Shown here one piece after another: positions 1 to 5,005 of a stretch of 6,489 bases of DNA. Location of the stretch: NCBI GenBank assembly GCA_031256695.1, contig JAIRQB010000109.1:1-6489 (forward strand), written 5' to 3'. Origin of the DNA: Elusimicrobiota bacterium (GTDB taxonomy: Bacteria; Elusimicrobiota; Endomicrobiia; Endomicrobiales; Endomicrobiaceae). The translations under genes were made by a program, and so were the position numbers. A model generated the notes under the pieces. That model had not been told where the DNA came from and searched no databases. It was given only the letters and a program-made list of their open reading frames with translations. The first letter of the stretch is position 1. Each line of letters opens with the position of its first letter.

Positions 1-246
1 TATTTTGATGAAATAAATATAGCCTTTTTCAGATATGTATTTTACGGCAAAACCTATTTCGTCCATATGAGCGTCTATCATTATTTTCTTTTTGCCTTTT
101 CCTTTCTTGCCTATCACATTGCCAATATTGTCTGTTTCAACAGAATCGCAAGTTTTAGCAAACTCTTTTGATATAAGCGCCCCTATATTTTCCTCAAAAC
201 CAGCCGTCCCGTCGGATAACAATAAATCTTTTAAAAGTTGTTCCAT
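1..246 (-). CDS. M42-family metallo-aminopeptidase (glutamyl aminopeptidase/endoglucanase-like), N-terminal part
   Basis: The first 82 residues of a cytosolic M42 peptidase are visible; the gene runs off the left edge, so its C-terminal part is not seen. The N-terminus has the family layout: a short helix ending in DGTAGFE (residues 12-18), a strand with DNIGNVIG (39-46), then the metal-binding motif DAHMDEIGF (58-66). There H60 is the expected first metal ligand and D62 the catalytic-site aspartate. M42 enzymes are dinuclear (Zn/Co) aminopeptidases that form large tetrahedral complexes and trim peptides; the exact specificity cannot be read from this fragment. The start at 246 is supported by an AAGGAG site six bases upstream. 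A lysine- and glycine-rich turn (47-54) precedes the metal-binding strand. The gene lies 97 bp downstream of the MFS gene on the same strand and could be cotranscribed with it. I see no convincing promoter or terminator in that gap. Confidence 0.88.
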   Translation of the reverse strand, partial: MEQLLKDLLLSDGTAGFEENIGALISKEFAKTCDSVETDNIGNVIGKKGKGKKKIMIDAHMDEIGFAVKYISEKGYIYFIKI

Positions 247-343
247 TTCTTTCTCCTTAATCTTTTATTTTACGGCTGTTTTTTGCTTGCAACGGTTTCA
301 ATGCCCCAAACTCTATACTCATTACTCATAATTGTTAACTTAT

Positions 344-1543
344 TTATCTTAATTTGTTTTTCTCAAAGTATTCCATACATACCGCTATAAAACAAATAGC
401 AGAAAGAACAGCGGCTGCCCCTCCTACAATGAAAACAGATTGAACATTTATTGCATCTATAATTTTCCCGCCTAAAACAATGCCTATTCCGATTCCCATA
501 TCCCAACTTATTAAATATGTTGAACTCGCCGCCGCCCGCCTATTGTGCGGAGCGAGGTGAACGAACATCACATTAAAAGAGGGGAAAATCACTCCGTAAG
601 CAATGCCTATAAAAAATGCCGAAATATAATACATAAGCATTGTATAAGGCATTTTGTCTGAAAAAGCGAGCAGAAATAAAGAAATAGACGCTAAAATTAT
701 ACCTGCTTTAATTGTCTCTAAAATTTTGCCCCTATCTGCATTTTTGCCCGCAAAAATACGCGAGATAATAAGCCCCACTGACATCACTATAAAAAATATG
801 CCGCTATTATTATTTTGCCAGAGGATTCTTGAATGGATTGCTATATAGGTTGTAAGCATAGCGTAAGGAATAGCGAGCAAAAGATAATTTATGCCTATCG
901 GTATGCCTTTGAGCAGGAAAAACCTGTCTATTGTAATAGGCTCTTTTTTATGCGGTCTTAAATGACGCGCTTTTATAAAAAAGGCAAAAACACAGCCGAT
1001 AGCGCCTGAAATTAAAGCGCCGTAAAATATCATTGAAAAGTCAAAATTGTCATAAATCAAAAGACCTATCAAGGGACCTACAGCCATAGCGATTGTCCCA
1101 GACAGCCCAAAATAGCCAAGCCCTTCCCCTTGCCGCAGACGCGGCAGAATATCTATCACCAAAGCATTGCTTGTAGTCATAACAGAGCCGAAAGATAAAC
1201 CGTGAACTATTCTTATAAAAATAAGGAAAGCAATGCTTGCTGCAAAAATATACCCTGCAAAAGAAGCGATAAAAAGAAAATACAGCATTACATAAATGTG
1301 TTTTCTATTAAAAGTGTCAGCCGCAAAGGCTGTGAAAGGCTTAACAAGTATGGAGGCTATCACATATAGCGATATTACAACTCCCGCTTGAGTATTTGTT
1401 AAATGATGATTGTCTATAAGATAGAATGGCAAAGTGGGCATCAGCAAATAAAAAGAAAAAAAGAGTAAAAAATTGGAAGCCCAAATACATATAAAATTTC
1501 CCGTCCATAACGGAACTCGTTTTCTTAAACTCCAAAACTGCAT
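344..1543 (-). CDS. Major facilitator superfamily (MFS) transporter, 12-TM drug/sugar-efflux type
   Basis: This 399-residue polytopic inner-membrane protein is the usual length for a 12-helix MFS carrier. The first helix (about 17-42) contains the run NFLLFFSFYLLMPTLPFYL. A motif-A-like loop between helices 2 and 3 has D76 and R80-K81. A motif-B-like segment in helix 4 contains R111 and H114-G115, and a motif-C-like segment has G149 and GPLIG at 156-160. A second motif-A-like loop in the C-terminal half contains GKNADRGK (266-273). A charged central loop (about 191-207) separates the two six-helix bundles. Motif C is typical of proton-driven antiporters that export drugs or metabolites, but the substrate cannot be inferred. 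The start at 1543 is preceded by GAGG seven bases upstream. The gene lies 230 bp downstream of the cupin gene across a gap with inverted repeats. Family assignment is firm; function is unknown. Confidence 0.9.
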   Translation of the reverse strand: MQFWSLRKRVPLWTGNFICIWASNFLLFFSFYLLMPTLPFYLIDNHHLTNTQAGVVISLYVIASILVKPFTAFAADTFNRKHIYVMLYFLFIASFAGYIFAASIAFLIFIRIVHGLSFGSVMTTSNALVIDILPRLRQGEGLGYFGLSGTIAMAVGPLIGLLIYDNFDFSMIFYGALISGAIGCVFAFFIKARHLRPHKKEPITIDRFFLLKGIPIGINYLLLAIPYAMLTTYIAIHSRILWQNNNSGIFFIVMSVGLIISRIFAGKNADRGKILETIKAGIILASISLFLLAFSDKMPYTMLMYYISAFFIGIAYGVIFPSFNVMFVHLAPHNRRAAASSTYLISWDMGIGIGIVLGGKIIDAINVQSVFIVGGAAAVLSAICFIAVCMEYFEKNKLR

Positions 1544-1570
1544 AAAATAACCTCAAACTTTTTAATTATT

Positions 1571-1680
1571 TTTTGTCCGCAGCGCTCGGGCGATGATTTA
1601 AATTTAATCCGCCTATTTGCGCAATTTATCTTGCTAATGGCGTATAAAATCATCGGCGCAACCGCAACGAACGGACAAAA
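1571..1680. repeat. Long imperfect nested inverted repeat upstream of the MFS gene
   Basis: Three nested pairs of arms share one centre. The outer arms TTTTGTCCG (1571-1579) and CGGACAAAA (1672-1680) pair over 9 bp. The middle arms CGATGATTT (1591-1599) and AAATCATCG (1647-1655) pair over 9 bp, and GCGC at 1582-1585 can also meet GCGC at 1656-1659 across a bulge. The inner arms CGCC (1610-1613) and GGCG (1639-1642) pair over 4 bp, with A/T pairs further inside. The element could be a folded leader RNA for the transporter, a degenerate miniature inverted-repeat element, or a dispersed intergenic repeat. Any MFS promoter would have to lie in or around it; none is obvious. Confidence 0.6.
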
Positions 1681-1692
1681 TGTATTGTTGAC

Positions 1693-1748
1693 GGCGGATT
1701 TTGCGGAATTTCTGCATATTTGAGTGACAAATCGCCGCAAAACCCGCC
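1693..1748. repeat. Hairpin-forming inverted repeat downstream of the cupin gene
   Basis: The arms 1693-1706 and 1735-1748 form a 14-bp GC-rich stem with one imperfect position. In minus-strand RNA that position is a G-U wobble, so pairing is complete; in plus-strand RNA it is an A-C mismatch. The better fit on the minus strand suggests it acts in the transcript of the flanking genes. The loop is 28 nt. It begins about 25 bp past the cupin stop codon, but no T-run follows it on the minus strand, so it is not a standard intrinsic terminator. It could be a 3'-end stabilising or attenuating structure, or part of the same repeat as 1571-1680. Confidence 0.5.
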
Positions 1749-1773
1749 CGCCAAAACATAAAATTAAACCGTC

Positions 1774-2211
1774 CTATTTCTCATCAAAAAGATAATGTGA
1801 GAAAGGACCCATTGCCATCACCTTTTTTGAATCTAAAAGATGAACTATGTCGGCTTTTCCTACAGCGCCGAAATCTAAATAAAGAAGCGTTTCAGTATTA
1901 GAACTGTTGCGTATCACGTGAGAGCCTTTTGCCCCAGCGGGAAATGTTATAGCGTCTCCTGCTTTTACTTTTATTTCGCCTTTTTGAGTTTTCACTATGC
2001 CTTCTCCGCTGATAATATAAAAGATTTCCTCATTGATTTCGTGATAATGATAACTGAAAGCAAAATTACCCGGCTTAACTTCAACAAAAGCAGCCGCGCA
2101 TCTTCCTGTTTCCATATTAGGAAAGAGCGGCTTTACTGTAAAAGTATTGCCGTCTTGTCCCATCTTTTGTCCTTCTGTAGTTTTATAATTTTTTACTGCT
2201 AATTCTTTCAT
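1774..2211 (-). CDS. Small cupin-domain protein (COG3837-like)
   Basis: This 145-residue single-domain cupin is likely cytosolic. Cupin motif 1 is seen as H55-x-H57, E62 and G69, and motif 2 as G85-D86, P91-x-G93, H98 and N102. The three histidines and the glutamate that normally hold one metal ion are therefore all present. The C-terminal segment after the barrel (DSKKVMAMG, then an FSHYLFDE end) resembles small uncharacterised cupins of the COG3837 type; enzymatic activity, if any, is unknown. The frame is open up to a Met codon at 2250, but I place the start at 2211. There MKELAVKN is preceded by AAAGGAG at good spacing, whereas the longer start would add 13 residues encoded by the leader hairpin. 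The gene follows the rubrerythrin terminator by only 45 bp, so it needs its own promoter in a very short space or is fed by readthrough. The MFS gene lies downstream on the same strand. Confidence 0.85.
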   Translation of the reverse strand: MKELAVKNYKTTEGQKMGQDGNTFTVKPLFPNMETGRCAAAFVEVKPGNFAFSYHYHEINEEIFYIISGEGIVKTQKGEIKVKAGDAITFPAGAKGSHVIRNSSNTETLLYLDFGAVGKADIVHLLDSKKVMAMGPFSHYLFDEK

Positions 2212-2227
2212 TTTATTTCTCCTTTCT

Positions 2228-2251
2228 TTTGCGGCAGAATAAAACCGCAAA
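2228..2251 (-). promoter_or_regulatory. Short hairpin in the cupin leader, just upstream of its ribosome binding site
   Basis: TTTGCGG (2228-2234) and CCGCAAA (2245-2251) form a perfect 7-bp stem with a 10-nt loop. It lies between the rubrerythrin terminator and the cupin AGGAG site, which follows a few bases later on the minus strand. It leaves the ribosome binding site exposed, so it may set the 5' end or stability of the cupin mRNA. Chance is also possible for a stem this short. Confidence 0.35.
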
Positions 2252-2256
2252 TTATT

Positions 2257-2301
2257 AAAAAAACAGCCCTGACTTTATGAAGCGCAAAGCAGGGCTGTTT
2301 T
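2257..2301 (-). terminator. Intrinsic terminator of the rubrerythrin gene
   Basis: The arms AAAACAGCCCTG (2260-2271) and CAGGGCTGTTTT (2290-2301) pair perfectly over 12 bp with an 18-nt loop. In minus-strand RNA the GC-rich stem is followed by seven U residues (A-run 2257-2263 on the plus strand), the standard Rho-independent arrangement. It begins 43 bp past the rubrerythrin stop codon and should end the oxygen-defence transcript, separating it from the cupin gene. The plus-strand side has a shorter T-run, so activity in that direction would be weaker. Confidence 0.92.
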
Positions 2302-2344
2302 GTATTTTGCTGCTAAAAGTTTATCTAAAGTCTAAACAATCAAA

Positions 2345-2923
2345 TTAAAAATTATCGCTCAATTCTTCGGCATATGCTTTAGAATGCAGACAAGCGGGAC
2401 AAATATCCAGCGCCGTCTTGCTTTCATAAACATATCCGCAGTTGCGGCATTTCCACTTAATCACTTTATCTTTTTTGAATACTCTGTCATTTTCAAGATT
2501 GGCAAGTAAAGCGCGGTATCTTAATTCATGATGCTTTTCCACGCTTGCTATCTTCCTAAAAACTTCGGCAATATCAGCAAAGCCCTCTTTGTCGGCTATT
2601 TCTGCCGCCTTCGGATAGAGAATGGTATGTTCTTCATTTTCACCTTCGGCGGAAGCTTTTAAATTTTCAGCGGTTGTGCTGATAATCCCCGCAGGATAAG
2701 ACGCTGTGATTTCTAATGGTCCGCCTTCTAAAAACTTAAAAAATCTCTCTGCGTGTTCTTTTTCATTTGCGGCAGTTTCCGCAAAAATAGCCGAGATTTG
2801 CTCAAAACCTTCTTTTTTTGCTTGAGAAGCGAAAAATGTATATCTATTTCTCGCCTGAGATTCTCCCGCAAAAGATGCGAGCAAATTTTTCTCTGTCATT
2901 GTTCCTTTTAATGATTTAGCCAT
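2345..2923 (-). CDS. rbr: Rubrerythrin (NADH/rubredoxin-dependent peroxidase)
   Basis: The 192-residue length and two-domain layout match classical rubrerythrin. An N-terminal four-helix ferritin-like diiron domain (about 1-145) carries E21, the E54-x-x-H57 pair, E95, E98, and the E129-x-x-H132 pair. These are the expected ligands for the redox-shifting diiron site. A C-terminal rubredoxin-like domain has C159-x2-C162-G and C175-P-A-C178 for one FeS4 iron. The protein reduces hydrogen peroxide to water in the cytosol of anaerobes, with electrons passing through rubredoxin or its own FeS4 domain. A very strong AAGGAGG site precedes the ATG at 2923. The gene sits 340 bp after the superoxide reductase gene, whose product makes the peroxide it removes, and ends in the terminator at 2257-2301. 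The long repeat-rich leader suggests a separate promoter or regulated expression. Identification is firm. Confidence 0.96.
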   Translation of the reverse strand: MAKSLKGTMTEKNLLASFAGESQARNRYTFFASQAKKEGFEQISAIFAETAANEKEHAERFFKFLEGGPLEITASYPAGIISTTAENLKASAEGENEEHTILYPKAAEIADKEGFADIAEVFRKIASVEKHHELRYRALLANLENDRVFKKDKVIKWKCRNCGYVYESKTALDICPACLHSKAYAEELSDNF

Positions 2924-2992
2924 TGGTATTCCTCCTTTTCTTTAGTTCTTGGATTTTCAAAAGTCCTTTTCGCCCATTCTTGAGTTTAAATG

Positions 2993-3039
2993 TGCGGGCA
3001 GGGCATTGGTTTCTTTCAGAATTGCCCACTACGCCCGCA
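2993..3039. repeat. Two-step hairpin in the rubrerythrin upstream region
   Basis: TGCGGGC (2993-2999) pairs with GCCCGCA (3033-3039) over 7 bp. Inside this, GGGCA (3001-3005) pairs with TGCCC (3023-3027) over 5 bp, leaving a 17-nt loop and an asymmetric internal loop. No T-run follows on either strand, so it is not a terminator. It could be a folded leader RNA element or part of a mobile repeat. Confidence 0.5.
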
Positions 3040-3070
3040 GTTTATAACCCACCCCTATCCCCGCCGCATT

Positions 3071-3132
3071 TCAAAAATTCTTTTCGCCCATTCCTCGCTG
3101 TTTTATTTGGTTTTGCGGGCGAGAATTTTTGA
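3071..3132. repeat. Sixteen-pair hairpin with a 3-nt bulge in the rubrerythrin upstream region
   Basis: TCAAAAATTCT (3071-3081) pairs with AGAATTTTTGA (3122-3132), and CGCCC (3085-3089) pairs with GGGCG (3117-3121). That gives 16 base pairs interrupted only by a bulge of three T (3082-3084), with a 27-nt loop. The left arm is also the middle copy of the direct-repeat module. On the minus strand the 3' arm ends in a T-run that is paired within the stem, so this might terminate weakly after the superoxide reductase gene. Confidence 0.55.
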
Positions 3133-3224
3133 GTTTAAAGGTTGCGCTATCGCGCTTGTTTTAGTTACTCCCTTTAAAAAGGGCGGGCGAAGGCAATTGT
3201 TTCATATATCTTGTTAACTTCTAC

Positions 3225-3253
3225 AATACAAAATAATTGTCTTGGATTTTCAA
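3225..3253 (-). promoter_or_regulatory. Possible sigma-70-like promoter for rubrerythrin
   Basis: On the minus strand TTGAAA (3248-3253, five of six matches to the -35 consensus) is followed after 17 bp by TGTATT (3225-3230, four of six to the -10). It falls just past the superoxide reductase stop codon, with the -35 inside the outer direct-repeat copy. If used, it would give a leader of about 300 nt holding both hairpins. AT-rich spacers give such matches by chance, so this is weak. Confidence 0.22.
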
Positions 3254-3263
3254 AAGTCCTTCC

Positions 3264-3707
3264 TTATCCAATTTCAACTTCATTTAGCCAATTTCCGTGC
3301 AGATTGCAATTTTCAATTACTTGCAATTTGCCTTTTGCGCCTGCTTTCAAATGAATTGCAGCCGCAGGATTTACGCCAGGCGTGAGCTGCATATAGCCGA
3401 TAAACTTTTTATCAAGATAAAAAGTGATTCCTGTAATGGAATGCTCCGGCGTCATCGGATGCAGTATTTCGCCTACTTTTACGTGAGCGTCAATACAGCC
3501 TTCATTTGGTATCAAACCGCATTTGTCAATTACAACAATAGCGGGAATATGTTTCTTTTCACTCTCGCCTTTTGTAACCACAGTGTCTGCTGTTTTATAA
3601 GCATCTTCTTTTTCCTCAAAGGGCTTTTCTTGACAACACACAGGGCAACAATCTGTTTTCCCGTCCAAAGATATATATCCGCAAACTTTACAAACTAATC
3701 CTTTCAT
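3264..3707 (-). CDS. Superoxide reductase (desulfoferrodoxin family) with an N-terminal zinc-ribbon/rubredoxin-like module
   Basis: The 147-residue protein ends in a superoxide reductase (neelaredoxin) domain from about residue 48. The five ligands of the Fe(His)4Cys centre are visible: H53, H83 and H89 (HPMTPEH), and C134-N-L-H137. K52 fills the place of the lysine that guides superoxide, while the usual preceding glutamate is K51, with E50 next to it. The enzyme reduces superoxide to hydrogen peroxide without making O2, using rubredoxin electrons. Residues 1-30 differ from the desulforedoxin domain of class I enzymes. They have C6-x2-C9-G and C21-P-x-C24, with extra cysteines C20 and C25, which is closer to the rubredoxin-like tail of rubrerythrin. 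That module may hold a second FeS4 iron or zinc. The start at 3707 has an AAGGAG site six bases upstream. The gene follows fprA by 89 bp and precedes rubrerythrin. Confidence 0.9.
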   Translation of the reverse strand: MKGLVCKVCGYISLDGKTDCCPVCCQEKPFEEKEDAYKTADTVVTKGESEKKHIPAIVVIDKCGLIPNEGCIDAHVKVGEILHPMTPEHSITGITFYLDKKFIGYMQLTPGVNPAAAIHLKAGAKGKLQVIENCNLHGNWLNEVEIG

Positions 3708-3796
3708 CTTTTTCTCCTTTTTTTTATTTTCCGCAATATGTTTGAAGCCTTCTTAATTATGACCGCCAAACTTTTACGGATTTTTTAACCTTTTAT

Positions 3797-4996
3797 CTAA
3801 TTACAACTGCAAATTGCCTTTGCAAAGGCGCTTCCCGCTTGAAAACATTGAGATAATTCCTCTTGATTCGGGGCATATTGAATTGAAATTGAAGGAAATA
3901 ATTCAAAGCCCTCGCAACCTTTTAAAACCTCTTCTATTTCTTTGACAGCGCCTCCGCCCCAGCCGAAAGAGCCGAATGCAAAAGATTTTCTATTTTTCAC
4001 TTTTAATCCTTTAAAAAAGTGAATAAAACCAGCCATAATCGGCAAACATACATTGTCGTGCGTTGATGAGCCGAAAATAATGCCTTTGGAATCTAAAATA
4101 TAAGAGACAATATCCGTCCTATCATTTACGGCAAGGTCAAAAATATAACCTTCCGCGCCTTGAGAACTGATGCCTTCCATTATTTTTCTCGCCATAGTTT
4201 CAGAAGATTTCCACATAGTTTCATAAATTACCGCTATTTTATTTTTGCATATATTTGACGACCACTGCGTATACTTGTCTAAAATTTCGGCGGCATTTGC
4301 CCGCCAAACAAGACCGTGACTTGGCGCAATAATATCAATATCCAAAGCCGTTTTAGAAAGAGCATTGAGTTTAGCCGATAAAATAGAGCCGTAGGGAAGC
4401 AAGATATTGGCATAATACTTTTGCGCCTCTGAAAATAAAATATCTTTATTTACTTCATCGTCAAAAACTTTATTTGCGGCATAATGTTGCCCAAAGCCGT
4501 CATTTGAAAATAAAATTTTATCTTGAGGGCTATAAGTGAACATACTGTCGGGCCAATGCAGCATCGGCGTGTCTATAAAATGCAAAGTCCTTTTGCCTAT
4601 ATTTATAGAGTCATTGGTTTTGACTGACTGCCATTGCGAAGGCAATACTCCATAATATTTAAAGAGTCCTTCTTTAGCCTTTTGAGTGCCGTAAAATTTA
4701 GCATTAGAGCAGACTTTTACAATCTCGCAAAAAGCGCCGCTGTGGTCAGGCTCTATATGATTTATTATAACTATGTCTATTTTAGAAGGGTCAACAACTT
4801 GCCTTATATTGTCTAAAAATTCCTTTTCAAAACCTTTATGAACTAAATCTATCAAAACTGTTTTATCGTCTTTTATCAGATAAGAGTTATATGTCACGCC
4901 TCTTATAGTTTTATATGTGCTTCCGTGAAAATCCCTCTGATTCCAATCAACAATTCCCACAGCATAGACATTTTCTTTTATTTTTACCGCAGACAT
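3797..4996 (-). CDS. fprA: A-type flavodiiron protein (rubredoxin:oxygen/nitric oxide oxidoreductase)
   Basis: The 399-residue length fits class A flavodiiron proteins, cytosolic enzymes that reduce O2 to water or NO to N2O. The N-terminal beta-lactamase-like domain (about 1-248) carries H80-x-E82-x-D84-H85, H147, D166 and H227, so all diiron ligands are present, along with the family phrases VDWNQRDFHG and NHIEPDHSG. The C-terminal flavodoxin domain (about 253-399) has the FMN phosphate loop ETMWKSSE (259-266), then GSSTHDN and FGSFGWGGG around the isoalloxazine ring. There is no fused rubredoxin or flavin reductase domain, so it should take electrons from a separate rubredoxin, and one is encoded two genes upstream. 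The start at 4996 follows the NifS-like stop by 9 bp; that TAA runs into the Shine-Dalgarno TAAGGAGG, which points to translational coupling. Substrate preference (O2 versus NO) cannot be read from the sequence. Confidence 0.95.
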   Translation of the reverse strand: MSAVKIKENVYAVGIVDWNQRDFHGSTYKTIRGVTYNSYLIKDDKTVLIDLVHKGFEKEFLDNIRQVVDPSKIDIVIINHIEPDHSGAFCEIVKVCSNAKFYGTQKAKEGLFKYYGVLPSQWQSVKTNDSINIGKRTLHFIDTPMLHWPDSMFTYSPQDKILFSNDGFGQHYAANKVFDDEVNKDILFSEAQKYYANILLPYGSILSAKLNALSKTALDIDIIAPSHGLVWRANAAEILDKYTQWSSNICKNKIAVIYETMWKSSETMARKIMEGISSQGAEGYIFDLAVNDRTDIVSYILDSKGIIFGSSTHDNVCLPIMAGFIHFFKGLKVKNRKSFAFGSFGWGGGAVKEIEEVLKGCEGFELFPSISIQYAPNQEELSQCFQAGSAFAKAICSCN

Positions 4997-5005
4997 TTTT
5001 CCTCC

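Larger units (their letters stand above)
2947..3261. repeat. Three-copy direct repeat module
   Basis: A 22-nt sequence is identical at 2947-2968 and 3240-3261. Overlapping the first copy, a 25-nt block at 2955-2979 recurs at 3069-3093 with two differences; it ends in TTTTCGCCCATTC. The outer copies abut gene features: one sits just before the rubrerythrin ribosome binding site and the other begins within three bases of the superoxide reductase stop codon. The shared core GGATTTTCAAAAGTCC is itself a near-palindrome. It could be a protein-binding site, a recombination scar flanking an inserted segment, or part of a genome-wide repeat. Confidence 0.65.
2924..3263. other. 340-bp non-coding, repeat-rich gap between superoxide reductase and rubrerythrin genes
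   Basis: No credible gene is seen here; the small plus-strand open frames have no ribosome binding site and are made of repeat sequence. Direct repeats lie at both ends (2947-2968 and 3240-3261) with a variant copy in the middle (3069-3093). There are hairpin-forming inverted repeats at 2993-3039 and 3071-3132. Shorter palindromes include GCGCTATCGCGC near 3144 and CCCTTTAAAAAGGG at 3170-3183. The gap also shows runs of C/G-rich sequence unlike the flanking AT-rich spacers. It looks like a cluster of dispersed intergenic repeats or a decayed small mobile element. Confidence 0.6.

Noticed and set aside
247..343. A promoter or terminator between the MFS and M42 peptidase genes
   Set aside because: TTGAAA and TTGCAA hexamers occur on the minus strand, but no -10 sits at suitable spacing and no hairpin with a T-run is seen.
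1525..1740. A 71-codon minus-strand open frame across the cupin-MFS gap
   Set aside because: It is made of the two inverted repeats, overlaps the MFS start, has no Shine-Dalgarno site I can see, and its translation resembles no protein I recognise.
2212..2250. Longer cupin start at 2250
   Set aside because: It would translate the leader hairpin and the Shine-Dalgarno site as 13 extra residues; the ATG at 2211 has AGGAG at proper spacing.
2923..3217. Two overlapping plus-strand open frames of about 70 codons in the rubrerythrin-superoxide reductase gap
   Set aside because: They consist of the direct and inverted repeats, lack ribosome binding sites, and run against the direction of every gene in the window.
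2947..3261. CRISPR array
   Set aside because: Only three copies, uneven spacing (starts about 114 and 179 bp apart), one copy diverged, and no cas genes in the window.
3297..3698. A 133-codon plus-strand open frame opposite the superoxide reductase gene
   Set aside because: It lies wholly antisense to a gene with all expected metal ligands and has no recognisable domain.
3708..3796. A promoter or terminator in the 89-bp gap between fprA and the superoxide reductase gene
   Set aside because: A CATAAT-like -10 can be found on the minus strand but no acceptable -35 at 16-18 bp, and no GC-rich hairpin with a T-run is present.
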